Source: Myxococcales bacterium
Lineage (GTDB): Bacteria; Myxococcota_A; UBA9042; UBA3505
DNA: 45,340 nt
Assembly (NCBI GenBank): GCA_002728755.1
Contig: PBVT01000069.1
Span: 1 to 45,340, forward strand
Direction of reading: 5' to 3'
Of this stretch, positions 1 through 8,678 are shown one piece after another. Under the pieces are notes generated by a model. It saw nothing but the letters and a program-made list of their open reading frames with translations, ran no database searches and was not told where the DNA came from. Both the position numbers and the translations under genes were made by a program. Numbering within the stretch: the first letter of the stretch is position 1; every line of letters begins with the position of its first letter.

Positions 1-246
1 GGTATCGAGATCACATTCGTCGAGGTCGTCGCAGCTGACTCCATCGCCATCGTAGCCGGGGTCGCAGGCGCAGCTGAAGCTACCCATCGTATTGGTGCAC
101 GAGGCGTTATCGCTACAGTTGTCGGTGTTAAGATCACATTCGTCGATATCGTCGCAGCTGACTCCATCTCCATCGTATCCGGGGTCGCAGGCGCAGCTGA
201 AGCTACCGGGGGTATTGGTGCACGTAGCGTAGTGATGGCAGTCATG
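1..246 (-). repeat. tandem 123-nt repeat: two adjacent EGF-like modules
   Basis: Positions 1-123 and 124-246 are closely similar units of 123 nt. Each encodes one 41-residue Ca-binding EGF-like module (DIDEC...[24 protein letters not shown]). Similarity is highest in the first ~95 nt of each unit, including synonymous positions, which suggests a recent unit duplication. The array runs off the left edge, so its full copy number is unknown. Confidence 0.75.
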
Positions 247-2259
247 ACCGACGTTCGGTATCCAGCTATCGAGCAGGTGGTTTTCCAGATGATTCAATAC
301 ATCGGGCCAAACACTGGGGTGGTTGGTAATTAGAGCGCTCCCGTGGTCTCCGGTTTCTGGGATAATCGTAATCGGGTTTGGTGCGGCACAGAGAGGTTGG
401 AAATCAACGCAGGTTGCCGCCTGTAGTCCGAGGCTATCGTTCTCCCCTGCGATACAATAGATGGATCCGAAGCTCAGTCCGTCTGGTTCGGGGACATCAA
501 GCATGGACAGAATGGGAACATCGCGCGGAGATAGGGCAACTCCAACACGAACAATGGAGCCGGCCCCCTCCATCGCAACGTAACAGAGGTTGGCGCCGAT
601 GCTAGTCCCAACCATCCCCACAAAGGCATTGTCGATGCGTGCGTCGTTTTGGAGATGCTCGATTGCGGCCTGGGCATCCAACGGGGCTGCATTGGGGTCC
701 GTAAGCATATCGAAGAAATTTCCAATATATGGATCACTATTGCCGTGACCTCGTAGATCAATCGTCAGGGTTGCCAGGCCCAGGGCATGAAGGCTCTCCA
801 GATACGGATCCCATTGTCCTAAACTCTGGGTAAACTGGTGTACCAACAGGACTGCAGGGTGAGGTCCCGGACCTCCAGGAAAGCGAAGTTCTGCGTGAAT
901 CGAGACGCCATCCGCGGTGGTTAATGTGAGAGCCTCGGTGCTCGGCGAGGCATTCATATGCCCATTACTGCACTCGTTCTCATCACCACAGCTCTCTCCA
1001 TCACCTGAGTAACCCGAATTGCAGGTGCAATCGTAGCTACCCGCCGTATTGGTGCAGAGGGCGTGCTCGCTGCAGGTATCGGTGCCCTCAAGGCATTCGT
1101 TGATATCCGTACATGTCTGACCATCGCCACTATAGCCCTGGTTACACGCGCATTCGAAGCTACCGGGTGTATTGGTACAGGTCGCGTTTTCATCACAATC
1201 AGCGAGTCCCTCGATACATTCATCGACATCGAGGCAGTCGAGACCGTCGCCTGCAAATCCAGAGTGGCACACACAGTTGGCACCATCCGCGTTGGCAAAG
1301 CAGCTGGCGTCGGCATGACAACCAGCGTTGTTGTCATTTCCTACGACATCAATGGTCTCGTCGGTGGTTCCGTCGCAGTCATCGTCGAGTCCATTGCAGA
1401 CATCTTCTTCTGGCACCGATGCATCGCAGTCGGACAGGCCATTGCTCGCACAGGTTCGTTGGCCATCGCAACGTCCGTAGAAGTTCTCGACGGCGCAGGG
1501 GGTGGAGAGTCCAAAGTTCGTGGCCGTGCTGGAGCAGACACATTCCTCGTCCACACGGACGCATTGCTGGCTAGTATCACCTTGTGCCGAGGTCGCTTCA
1601 TCACAGAGGAAGCCCTCGGGGCAGTCCGAATCGTCTTCACAGGATGCACCACAAAACGAACCAATGTTCCCGTAATCTACACAGATGTTGATGTTTACAG
1701 TCGTGGAGCAGCCCGAGCTGTCATGACAGGGAAGGCATAGATGCGACAAATCCGAAACACAGGCAAAGAGACCGTCTCCAGAACCTGTATCGATCTCTAC
1801 GCAGTTCCAGCCTGTTGGGCATTCATCAATGCAGAGCTTAGAACAGACCCTGTCCCCCATATGGGTCAAACAAACACCGGATTGGCATTGGGCGTTGTTT
1901 TCACAAAGGTCTAGAAAGCAGCCTGTCCCTGGAATACATCCGATGGGCCCCCCATCGTCTGTGACCTCATTGATAGCATCCAGCTCGGTAACCTCCGAGA
2001 CGTCCTCCGTGCTGTCTACGCTTTCGGTGTCGAGGGTGCCAGTATCCGTGAGGGGTAGCTCTGGCCCTGGATCGAGCTGACCCGGATCGTTCGGTTTTCC
2101 GGGATCCGTGAGTGCTCCCGAATCGTTCGGTGTTCCCGGATCGCTTGGTGCCCCCGGGTCCGTGCCTGCATCAACAAGCGGTATATCTGACGTTTCCCCT
2201 GGGCATCCTATAAGTAGGAGGCAAAGGAGTAACCAGAACCTGCTTCGCATTCTTACCAT
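1..2259 (-). CDS. EGF-array lipoprotein with embedded alpha/beta-hydrolase domain (3' end outside window)
   Basis: The reading frame is open from 2259 to the left edge with no stop, so the C terminus is missing. The N terminus is a lipoprotein signal ([16 protein letters not shown]), then an Asp/Pro/Gly linker, Cys-rich segments, a MopE-like motif ([14 protein letters not shown], about residue 290) and Ca-binding EGF-like modules (D-[IV]-[DN]-E-C...CTNTxGSFxC). After Cys430 the EGF module is broken by about 240 residues of alpha/beta-hydrolase: DLRGHGNSD, nucleophile Ser553 in GTSIG, Asp608 in GENDS, His639 in GDHGS. The EGF module then resumes at Cys674. The triad is complete, so activity (esterase or peptidase-like, substrate unknown) is plausible. 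Start candidates are ATG 2259, 2250 and 2292; 2259/2250 give the normal signal peptide. It follows the propeller gene by 45 bp and may be co-transcribed. Predicted location: outer-membrane or surface lipoprotein. Confidence 0.85.
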   Translation of the reverse strand, partial: MVRMRSRFWLLLCLLLIGCPGETSDIPLVDAGTDPGAPSDPGTPNDSGALTDPGKPNDPGQLDPGPELPLTDTGTLDTESVDSTEDVSEVTELDAINEVTDDGGPIGCIPGTGCFLDLCENNAQCQSGVCLTHMGDRVCSKLCIDECPTGWNCVEIDTGSGDGLFACVSDLSHLCLPCHDSSGCSTTVNINICVDYGNIGSFCGASCEDDSDCPEGFLCDEATSAQGDTSQQCVRVDEECVCSSTATNFGLSTPCAVENFYGRCDGQRTCASNGLSDCDASVPEEDVCNGLDDDCDGTTDETIDVVGNDNNAGCHADASCFANADGANCVCHSGFAGDGLDCLDVDECIEGLADCDENATCTNTPGSFECACNQGYSGDGQTCTDINECLEGTDTCSEHALCTNTAGSYDCTCNSGYSGDGESCGDENECSNGHMNASPSTEALTLTTADGVSIHAELRFPGGPGPHPAVLLVHQFTQSLGQWDPYLESLHALGLATLTIDLRGHGNSDPYIGNFFDMLTDPNAAPLDAQAAIEHLQNDARIDNAFVGMVGTSIGANLCYVAMEGAGSIVRVGVALSPRDVPILSMLDVPEPDGLSFGSIYCIAGENDSLGLQAATCVDFQPLCAAPNPITIIPETGDHGSALITNHPSVWPDVLNHLENHLLDSWIPNVGHDCHHYATCTNTPGSFSCACDPGYDGDGVSCDDIDECDLNTDNCSDNASCTNTMGSFSCACDPGYDGDGVSCDDLDECDLDT
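2070..2165 (-). repeat. short degenerate tandem repeat encoding a Pro/Asp/Gly linker
   Basis: Imperfect repeats of roughly 21-24 nt encode runs such as [15 protein letters not shown] just after the lipidated Cys. This is a typical flexible spacer between the lipid anchor and the first folded domain. The unit boundaries are ragged. Confidence 0.5.
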
Positions 2260-2304
2260 CGAAACGATTGTACGTGATCCCACACCGAACATCACCCTAT
2301 GAGA

Positions 2305-4632
2305 TCAGGGAGCTGGCTCCGGCGTTTCTCCAGCGGCAGCAACAACAGCAACGATAGATTTCAGAATGGGGCTTTCACTATCATTTTCAGCGTGTAGGGT
2401 GACCTCTACGTCGAGAAATCCTCCGTTCAGACCGAGCCCTTTCAAATCGACAGGTAATGCAGCCGGTGGGTAGGGCCCAAGATCCTGCGTCCAGCTTGCT
2501 GAAGCCAGGCCATCCTGTGTTTCTGCTGCACGGACCCGTACCGTAATGTATGTTTCAGAACCTGGTGGGAAATAGGCATCAAGCTCCAAACGATCCCAGT
2601 TCGATGTACGTGCATTCGGGGACTCGAATATCGTCTTATAATAACCCTGGGGTGCGACGACCGTTCGTTGTGCATATCCCGTCATATCACTGTAGGTATA
2701 CGGTCCAGCCCCAGTAGACACTTCGAATTCGACACCCATGCTTATTGGGTTGATTCGAGTGGCTGTAGCCCAACCCTGGTTGACGGCCCAGACTTTGCCA
2801 GAGAAATCAACGGCCACGCCGACAGGGTTTCGACCGCCGCCAAGATCTGCATAGCTTACGGTCTGCATTGTCTCTGCGTGGACCTTGGCTACCTTGCTAT
2901 CACCATCATTGGCCACATAGATGAAGCCGTTTCCATCCGCGGCGACACCGCGAGGTGAGGAGTTGGTTTCTGCGGCAGCCCAGGTGGCTGTTACGGGGTC
3001 AAATCGGTAGACCACGTGCCAACAACCATGGTTGGCAGTCCAGACGCGTCCCTGTTCGTCAATCGCGATCCCGTAGGGGGAGAAACAACCAATGTCCGGA
3101 GTGTAGGACTCTGTTTCATTGGTCTCTGGATCGACCCGGACCAATGTGTTGTTTCCTCGTCCGCTGATCCAGATGATTCCATCCTGGTCGATGGCCAGCC
3201 CGTATGGATTGGTGGGAATATCTATGGATTGCAGAGATGCTCCTGTATCTTCATCGAGTTGCCATAGCCGACTACTATCCCACATTCCGACCCAGGCATG
3301 ATTGTCTTTGTCGATGCCCAGAGCCCGCGCGTTATTGCCGCCATCCGGTTGGACGGTGAATAAGATACATTCGTCGGTCCCCTCGGGTAGGATTTCGTCG
3401 CCGCTGATTGTGCCGTTGTTATCAAGATCAACGGAAGTCTGAATCACCCCGTCACCATTTTTGTCGACACAGTCAAGGAGGGCGGCTGCAATTTTTGTGA
3501 TTTGTCCGCCACCTCGACAGCCGACCCAACAGTTCCCATAGGCATCAATAGCCGTACGCGATGGGCTGGCGCAAACGCGATACCGAGCGAGCTCAAGGCC
3601 CGTGTCTGTATCAATTTTCGAGACGGTATTTGCTTCCGAATTCGCAATCCAGATGTTGCTTAAATCGACGTCTTCAGAGTTCAAGATGATGTGGCCCTCA
3701 TCATTCGTTGTGACACCTGAAGAGTTTTCGTCGGTCAGATCGAAGGGGAGGAACCATTCCGGACCTTCACCCAAGGCGCAAAGGCCTGGGCAAAGAGCGC
3801 ACGCTTCCTCCTGGGGCATTGGAGTCTGGGCGATCTCACTGCAGTTGGGTGCCTCGATGACGCAGCCCTGTGCGTTTGGTTCGGGCGCATCGCAGGTGGA
3901 ATGGCCGTCTACGGTACAGACATAACTGCCAGTACAGGAACCGTAATCGTTGGTCCGTAGACACGATCCGGAAACACCACTAAAGGCCGATGTGCACGCG
4001 CAACTATCGGACTCCGGCATGCATACCCCGGCGTTCTCCGTGCCTTCCAGGTTGGTACAGACAAAACCCGACGGGCAGTCGATATCCGGAGTACAATAGG
4101 GAAGACACGCACCGTAATCCTGTACAGGGTGGCATACCATCGTATTTCCGTCGCCAAGATCACAGTCGCCATGGTTGTGGCAGGGACGACAAGCATTCGG
4201 AGCGGGGTGGACACAGGCCATAATAAAGCCTTCTTCCGCTTCTATTGTCTGACAGATGAAGCCATCGTCACAGCTGAAATCGTCGTCGCATAGTTCCGCA
4301 CAGATGCTCCCTTCTGGGGTGTCCGTGCAGTATCCACTCTCGCAATCTGAATGGTTCTGACAGTCATCTTTGGCTGGTGCGGGTTGGTTTTGGTTGATCC
4401 CGCCACTTCCATTATCTCCACCGAAATTGAAACCATTAGGGGGGACCGTCTCTCCCGATCCGCCACATCCAAGTGTGCAAAAAAGCAACGCCAGGATACA
4501 GAGTCCTGGGATTGTAGATATACCTGCCGATCGAAGCGCGCGTTGATGGGGGGTTGGTACCCCGTTGTTTACACGTACTCCAGATGTGTTTTGTAACCTA
4601 TTGAACGACAGATCGTGGTATTGCGTAGTCAT
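2305..4632 (-). CDS. Cys-rich beta-propeller lipoprotein (NHL/Vgb-like), paralogue of 25190-27400
   Basis: 775 aa. ATG 4632 follows AAAGG and fits the sigma-54-type site at 4689-4704. The n-region is long (~40 aa) before the hydrophobic stretch and Cys56 (LFCTLGC). Residues ~85-285 are Cys-rich with Dickkopf-like spacing (CxxHxDCxxGYC). Residues ~320-640 are propeller blades with repeated phrases such as SNIWIANSEANTVSKID, GLAIDQDGIIWISG and GVAADGNGFIYVAN, as in NHL or virginiamycin-B-lyase-like propellers. An EF-hand-like loop pair (DKNGDGVIQ, DLDNNGTISGDE; ~389-413) sits inside one blade. The C terminus shares PYTYSD and following residues with the second propeller gene in this window. No catalytic residues of Vgb were identified, so a binding role is more likely than lyase activity. 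An upstream extension to 4827 is open but lacks a credible start. Confidence 0.85.
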   Translation of the reverse strand: MTTQYHDLSFNRLQNTSGVRVNNGVPTPHQRALRSAGISTIPGLCILALLFCTLGCGGSGETVPPNGFNFGGDNGSGGINQNQPAPAKDDCQNHSDCESGYCTDTPEGSICAELCDDDFSCDDGFICQTIEAEEGFIMACVHPAPNACRPCHNHGDCDLGDGNTMVCHPVQDYGACLPYCTPDIDCPSGFVCTNLEGTENAGVCMPESDSCACTSAFSGVSGSCLRTNDYGSCTGSYVCTVDGHSTCDAPEPNAQGCVIEAPNCSEIAQTPMPQEEACALCPGLCALGEGPEWFLPFDLTDENSSGVTTNDEGHIILNSEDVDLSNIWIANSEANTVSKIDTDTGLELARYRVCASPSRTAIDAYGNCWVGCRGGGQITKIAAALLDCVDKNGDGVIQTSVDLDNNGTISGDEILPEGTDECILFTVQPDGGNNARALGIDKDNHAWVGMWDSSRLWQLDEDTGASLQSIDIPTNPYGLAIDQDGIIWISGRGNNTLVRVDPETNETESYTPDIGCFSPYGIAIDEQGRVWTANHGCWHVVYRFDPVTATWAAAETNSSPRGVAADGNGFIYVANDGDSKVAKVHAETMQTVSYADLGGGRNPVGVAVDFSGKVWAVNQGWATATRINPISMGVEFEVSTGAGPYTYSDMTGYAQRTVVAPQGYYKTIFESPNARTSNWDRLELDAYFPPGSETYITVRVRAAETQDGLASASWTQDLGPYPPAALPVDLKGLGLNGGFLDVEVTLHAENDSESPILKSIVAVVAAAGETPEPAP

Positions 4633-4688
4633 GGTCCCTTTCCAGCCAGTTCTCCCGGGGATCGTTAGCCCCACCACCCCTCTAATAT

Positions 4689-4704
4689 AGCAAGAAACGT
4701 GCCC
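4689..4704 (-). promoter_or_regulatory. sigma-54-type promoter (-24/-12) of the propeller lipoprotein
   Basis: Minus-strand GGGCACG-TTTC-TTGCT has GG and GC separated by exactly 10 nt, matching TGGCACR-N4-TTGCW except for the first base. It lies ~57 nt upstream of ATG 4632, leaving a leader of ~45 nt. An enhancer-binding protein site was not identified. Confidence 0.65.
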
Positions 4705-4795
4705 GACAGGGGGGCTTTTTTTTGATCGAGGCGTTTTTTTGTCACAGAACCGAAATCCAATGGGTTCCGTCGGTTCGGCAAACGGAGCCACGTGG

Positions 4796-4825
4796 GGCGC
4801 CGCCTCTTCGGAAAGAGACGGCGCC
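4796..4825 (-). terminator. hairpin downstream of the VIT/VWA gene
   Basis: Arms 4796-4808 and 4813-4825 form a 13-bp GC-rich stem with one mismatch and a CGGA tetraloop, 22 bp after the stop of the 4847-7987 gene. There is no clear U-tract after it on the minus strand, so it may terminate only partly or protect the 3' end. Confidence 0.5.
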
Positions 4826-4846
4826 ATCCCCTGTTAAAAGATTGCC

Positions 4847-7800
4847 CTATTCAAACACGACATCCGCGATTTTGATCGCTTTACCCACCTCGGAAACCTC
4901 AATGTTATGGCGTGTGATGGTTTCCTGCGGAGTGCCCGCATATTTGATTATGGTGGCGTTGATATAGGTCTCCGGCATGAGCTGGTTGCCATTATTGCTG
5001 TAATAGTGTGCTTCCACCTTGTAGGTGCCCTTGGAGGCTATTGATGTCTGGAAACGCTCTGGCCCGAAGCCCTGGGTGAGATCATCCAGCAGCTGTCCAC
5101 CGCTAGCGATGGTTGGATTGGCGTAAAAACATTTCTCACCGCTCGGGTCGGTGACCCAGAGATCGATATCGGTGTTATCGGTATTCCAGGTTATGGTGAC
5201 CCGGAGGTCTCCGGTTGGTGATACGAGGGTGAGGTCCGAATGGCGGCTCGACAAGTAGTTCGCCAGTGCACTACCGGGTTGGGTGTCCTCAACGGAGCGG
5301 ATCAGCATTGCGTATTCTTCGGCCGCAACGGTTTTGAGCAGTCCGAAACGCGGATGCCACTCCCCCGCGAGAATTGCTTCGAATAACATGGCGGCCAGGC
5401 CCGGTCGTTGGAGCCAGAGCGCATTGGCGAGGTCCCGGTAGGATTGGGGCTCGTAGGGGCGTCGCTTGAGCACGTTTAATAGAGCATGTGCTGATTCAGT
5501 GGCCAGGTCCCATCCGTAGAGCCGATAGGCGACGAGTCTTGAGATCTCAGCACTATTCGGGTTGTTCTCAACGACGCTGGACAGGGCTCGAACAGCGGCT
5601 CCCTTTTCGCCATTTCCCACCCGTCGGTCGGCTTCCTGGCGATAGAGGGCGGTCTCTGTGGACTCCGATGTGAGGTTTGCCGCGTAGTTGGTTGGAACAT
5701 CGGTTTTCATTACGAGTGGAATCTCGAGCTCGGATACAGGAAGAAGAAGCTGGTCGTCGGAGACGTGCTGTACGATTTCGTTAACGAGATTTCCGCCATC
5801 GATATCTAGAATATGACTGATATCGTTCGAGCTGAGGAAAACGCTCATCAGCTGGTCCCAGGTGGTCCAAAGGCTCCCGAGTTGCGCGAGCGCATTATTC
5901 ACGAGGCTGGCGATCGCCTGGTCTTTGTAGAGGTCCTGGTAGTCGTCGAGTTCATAGAGGTCGTATTCCTCGTCTGTTTCCAATACCAGGAACGACGCAA
6001 TACTACTGGCGATCCGGTAGTGTTGCGATAGAGCCATGGCAAGATCTTCGAGGGATTCATCGCGGGTCTGGACCAATTGCGCTACTGCAATTTCAGCCCA
6101 TGCTCGTGGTGCGAGCTGCCCCTGGGGGTGTAAAGAAGCAGGAATACTCAACGTAACGGGCTCGCCATTGCGGCTACCCATGATGCGAATATTCGCCTCG
6201 CCGGGACTGCTCAATCGGCCTGCGATTGTAAGCTCGGCGCCGGGGAAAAGGGTCGCTTGTCGGCCGGCTACGAGAAGGTCTTCCACAGAGGTTGTATCGC
6301 CTTCGACACTCTCTACGGTAACGGATTCGAGCATGATGCCGGATGACAAATGGGCCGTAGAACAGGCTGGTACACTATCGATTCCCAGGCAGTTGAAGAT
6401 GGCACCTTTTCGGGTCAAAGCACTGAAAAGCTCCATGTTATCGGCGCCAATTCCGGTCCGATAGGCAAAGAACCGTGATTCGTATTCGGCGTTGTTATGG
6501 AGGGTCTGCACCATCGTGTCGATGCTGCGGTCTCCCCAGGAAATGACACCGTCGGTCAGCACCATAACGTCAACCGGAGTGCCTTCCTCGAGATCGCCGG
6601 GAGGGCTCGCCAGGAGGCGAAGGGCGGAGCTGAAATCGGTCGCTCCTTCCAGCAGGATCTCCGTCAGGGTTGCATGCAGTGCAGCACGATTGGCTGGTGT
6701 ATTGTCGACCCAACCATCCATAAGCCAACGGGCACCGATATCGAAGGTCAGTACGTTGAATTTCTCAAGGCTGGGTGAGTTCTCCAGGATGGCTTGTAGA
6801 AGGTGAACATCGACAGTGAACCGTTCTGGGTGCTCGGAGAGGGAGGTGTCCAGGACGAAGATAGTGTGACTCGGTCCTTCCGTGATCTGTACAGGCTGTT
6901 CAATGTCAGGGCGTAGCCGAGCATAGAAAAAGTCTTCGCCGCGAACCGGGTTGGTTCCCACTAGAATATCGGCCTCATCGCTGCTTCCAGCAGGAGAGAT
7001 GTTGAATGCCAGCATGCCCCCAGGGCTCTCGTCGGCTATTTCGAGATTGAATGTACGCCCGTCCGAGTTGTTGACGGAGACTACTCCATCCACGTTGCCA
7101 ACATATTGCACCGATTCGCTGGCATCGTTCGTTGTCGCCAGAGTGAAATCGAGGGTGTCCAGCTCACCGGCTGGAAGACGAAATACATACTGCAGAGTTT
7201 CGTCGATACGAGGCAGTGTCTGCTCATAGGCCACCAGGACCCGGTTATATCCCTTCGGAGGGATCGGGAAGACCTTTGCTTCAAAGGAGTTTGGTGAGAC
7301 CTGTTCTACCAGGGCCGGGTCGATCTGCTGGCGTGTTACTTCTTCGTAGGTTTTACGTGCATCGACGGCCCGAATAATACGCCCTTCACGCAGTTCACCC
7401 CAGACCTCCTCATCGTGTCCCTGGGCGACCGTTTCTGGGTCCAGAGGGACAAGCTCGTTGTCTGGCACATCATTGAGCTGGTCGTCTGGTCCAAAGAACG
7501 CGGGTGTTGTTGGTTCTTCTGCGTCGTTTAGATCGGCGTTTCCAACAAACATTGCGTAGTAGGATACGGAGCTATCCATAGGAAGATCATACCGGAACGT
7601 TCCCTCGAGAGTGCTATCGTGGGGATTGTAGAAGATATGGTCTACGAGTGTACGTGTACGTAATCCTTCCACGTGAGTGGTGACGCGTACTCGGACCAGC
7701 TCAAGAGACTCACCGCCACCGACGGAGACGCTGGCAAATAGCGACTCTTCACTCATTTGTTGCCAGGTCTGTGGGGTTGAATTGGCCTCGTCAGCGCCGG

Positions 7801-7987
7801 GTACAGGATCCCACGACTCTACAGCATCGGACATGCCTGATGTGTATACATCCTGACTCTGCTCTCCCCAGTTGTCGACCGGGGGGTTCTCAAGATTTGA
7901 AAGGGATTCAGAGTCGGCCTGGCAACCCCAGAGACCACATATCAGAACAATCAAAAACCATCGTCTAAACAAACCATAGGCAAACAT
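4847..7987 (-). CDS. VIT + VWA domain lipoprotein with C-terminal DUF2135-like domain
   Basis: 1046 aa. ATG 7987 follows GGAGGG at good spacing. The signal peptide ends at LWGC (Cys22). Residues ~88-260 form a VIT domain (inter-alpha-trypsin type; RKTYEEVTRQQIDPALVEQ, then FPIPPKG). Residues ~374-520 are a VWA domain with an intact MIDAS: D380-T-S-L-S, T450 and D479. A helical, TPR-like segment (~800-900) is followed by a C-terminal domain (~940-1040) containing VTITWNTDNTDIDLWVTDPSGE, typical of the DUF2135 type. The intact MIDAS predicts metal-dependent protein binding. Proteins of this build are usually exported and work in adhesion or matrix contacts; the ligand here is unknown. The gene is followed by the hairpin at 4796-4825 and is divergent from 8331. 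Confidence 0.9.
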   Translation of the reverse strand: MFAYGLFRRWFLIVLICGLWGCQADSESLSNLENPPVDNWGEQSQDVYTSGMSDAVESWDPVPGADEANSTPQTWQQMSEESLFASVSVGGGESLELVRVRVTTHVEGLRTRTLVDHIFYNPHDSTLEGTFRYDLPMDSSVSYYAMFVGNADLNDAEEPTTPAFFGPDDQLNDVPDNELVPLDPETVAQGHDEEVWGELREGRIIRAVDARKTYEEVTRQQIDPALVEQVSPNSFEAKVFPIPPKGYNRVLVAYEQTLPRIDETLQYVFRLPAGELDTLDFTLATTNDASESVQYVGNVDGVVSVNNSDGRTFNLEIADESPGGMLAFNISPAGSSDEADILVGTNPVRGEDFFYARLRPDIEQPVQITEGPSHTIFVLDTSLSEHPERFTVDVHLLQAILENSPSLEKFNVLTFDIGARWLMDGWVDNTPANRAALHATLTEILLEGATDFSSALRLLASPPGDLEEGTPVDVMVLTDGVISWGDRSIDTMVQTLHNNAEYESRFFAYRTGIGADNMELFSALTRKGAIFNCLGIDSVPACSTAHLSSGIMLESVTVESVEGDTTSVEDLLVAGRQATLFPGAELTIAGRLSSPGEANIRIMGSRNGEPVTLSIPASLHPQGQLAPRAWAEIAVAQLVQTRDESLEDLAMALSQHYRIASSIASFLVLETDEEYDLYELDDYQDLYKDQAIASLVNNALAQLGSLWTTWDQLMSVFLSSNDISHILDIDGGNLVNEIVQHVSDDQLLLPVSELEIPLVMKTDVPTNYAANLTSESTETALYRQEADRRVGNGEKGAAVRALSSVVENNPNSAEISRLVAYRLYGWDLATESAHALLNVLKRRPYEPQSYRDLANALWLQRPGLAAMLFEAILAGEWHPRFGLLKTVAAEEYAMLIRSVEDTQPGSALANYLSSRHSDLTLVSPTGDLRVTITWNTDNTDIDLWVTDPSGEKCFYANPTIASGGQLLDDLTQGFGPERFQTSIASKGTYKVEAHYYSNNGNQLMPETYINATIIKYAGTPQETITRHNIEVSEVGKAIKIADVVFE

Positions 7988-8330
7988 AAGAAACCCTCCA
8001 TAGCCATCGAACTCTGCGCGCAGCTATGTCGGGTGGGCATCATACAAAACAAAATATGCCCAGCCGATACTGATTCAAAGCTTTTCCAATCAAAATGCAA
8101 AACAGAATCCAATGGAGGTCAAAACATACAATCCGTTATGCGTACTGTAGGAATTTCGGCCGTCGATTCCAAACCGGCTGGTGGAACACATTGAAAATCT
8201 ATAGGTTTTGACTTGGGCCTGTGGAGCATGGTTTCCGGTCTTGGTGGTTCGCATATTCCGGTGAGCCAGATGGAATGAACTGTGGTAATTTGATCCGAGC
8301 GGCTTAGGAAGATGACTCGTTGAGGAACGT
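7988..8330. other. 343-bp divergent intergenic region
   Basis: This separates the divergent starts of the VIT/VWA gene (7987, -) and the small Cys-rich lipoprotein (8331, +). It is more A/T-rich than its neighbours in the left half (8045-8130). It holds the candidate promoter at 8039-8067 for the minus gene; for the plus gene only the RBS (GAGGAA, 8321-8326) is clear. I see no ORF, tRNA or stable hairpin in it. Confidence 0.6.
8039..8067 (-). promoter_or_regulatory. candidate promoter of the VIT/VWA gene (TCGGCT-N17-TATGAT)
   Basis: Minus-strand TATGAT (8039-8044) is preceded by a 17-nt spacer and TCGGCT (8062-8067). The spacing is identical to the recurrent TCGCCA-N17-TAGAAT signature found elsewhere in the window, but this is a weaker -35 match. 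Confidence 0.4.
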
Positions 8331-8663
8331 ATGAACCGGTATCTTTGGTTGTTTCTATTTGTGTTCGTATGGACAGGGTTGGCCTGTGACGATGTTCCCT
8401 ATGCGGGTACGGAAGGGAAGGATACCGCTGGGTCGTGTTCCGAACTTGAGCACTGTAGTGACAACGCCAAGAATTGTGGTGAGGAAGCGGTGGATTGTGG
8501 AGGAGTCTGCGACCCCTGTACCGACCTCTGTGGGGATGGCACCTGTAGCGGGCCTGAAAACTGTAATAACTGCCCCTTCGATTGTACGGACTGTGGGGCC
8601 TGCGGTGATGGTGAATGCCTGCCCCCGGAGAGCCCGGAAAACTGCCCCGATGATTGCTCCTGA
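8331..8663 (+). CDS. small Cys-rich lipoprotein with CGDGxC modules
   Basis: 110 aa. ATG 8331 follows GAGGAA. The signal peptide FVFVWTGLAC is followed directly by Asp-Asp. Mature residues contain a Cys cluster (CGGVCDPC) and two units of the CGDGxC...ENCxxCPxDC type that recurs in exported proteins of Myxococcota-like bacteria. Fourteen or more Cys in about 90 residues imply a disulfide-rich fold exported to an oxidising compartment. No enzymatic motif is visible; function unknown. It is convergent with the repeat lipoprotein at 8679-10001, with 15 bp between stops and no hairpin terminator. Confidence 0.8.
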   Translation: MNRYLWLFLFVFVWTGLACDDVPYAGTEGKDTAGSCSELEHCSDNAKNCGEEAVDCGGVCDPCTDLCGDGTCSGPENCNNCPFDCTDCGACGDGECLPPESPENCPDDCS

Positions 8664-8678
8664 TCTATGTGAAGAGCG

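Noticed and set aside
1063-1740. 225-codon plus-strand open frame over the left-hand EGF gene
   Set aside because: It is antisense to the Cys-rich reading frame on the minus strand; its Val/Ala/Thr-rich translation is the usual shadow of EGF-type codons, without signal or RBS.
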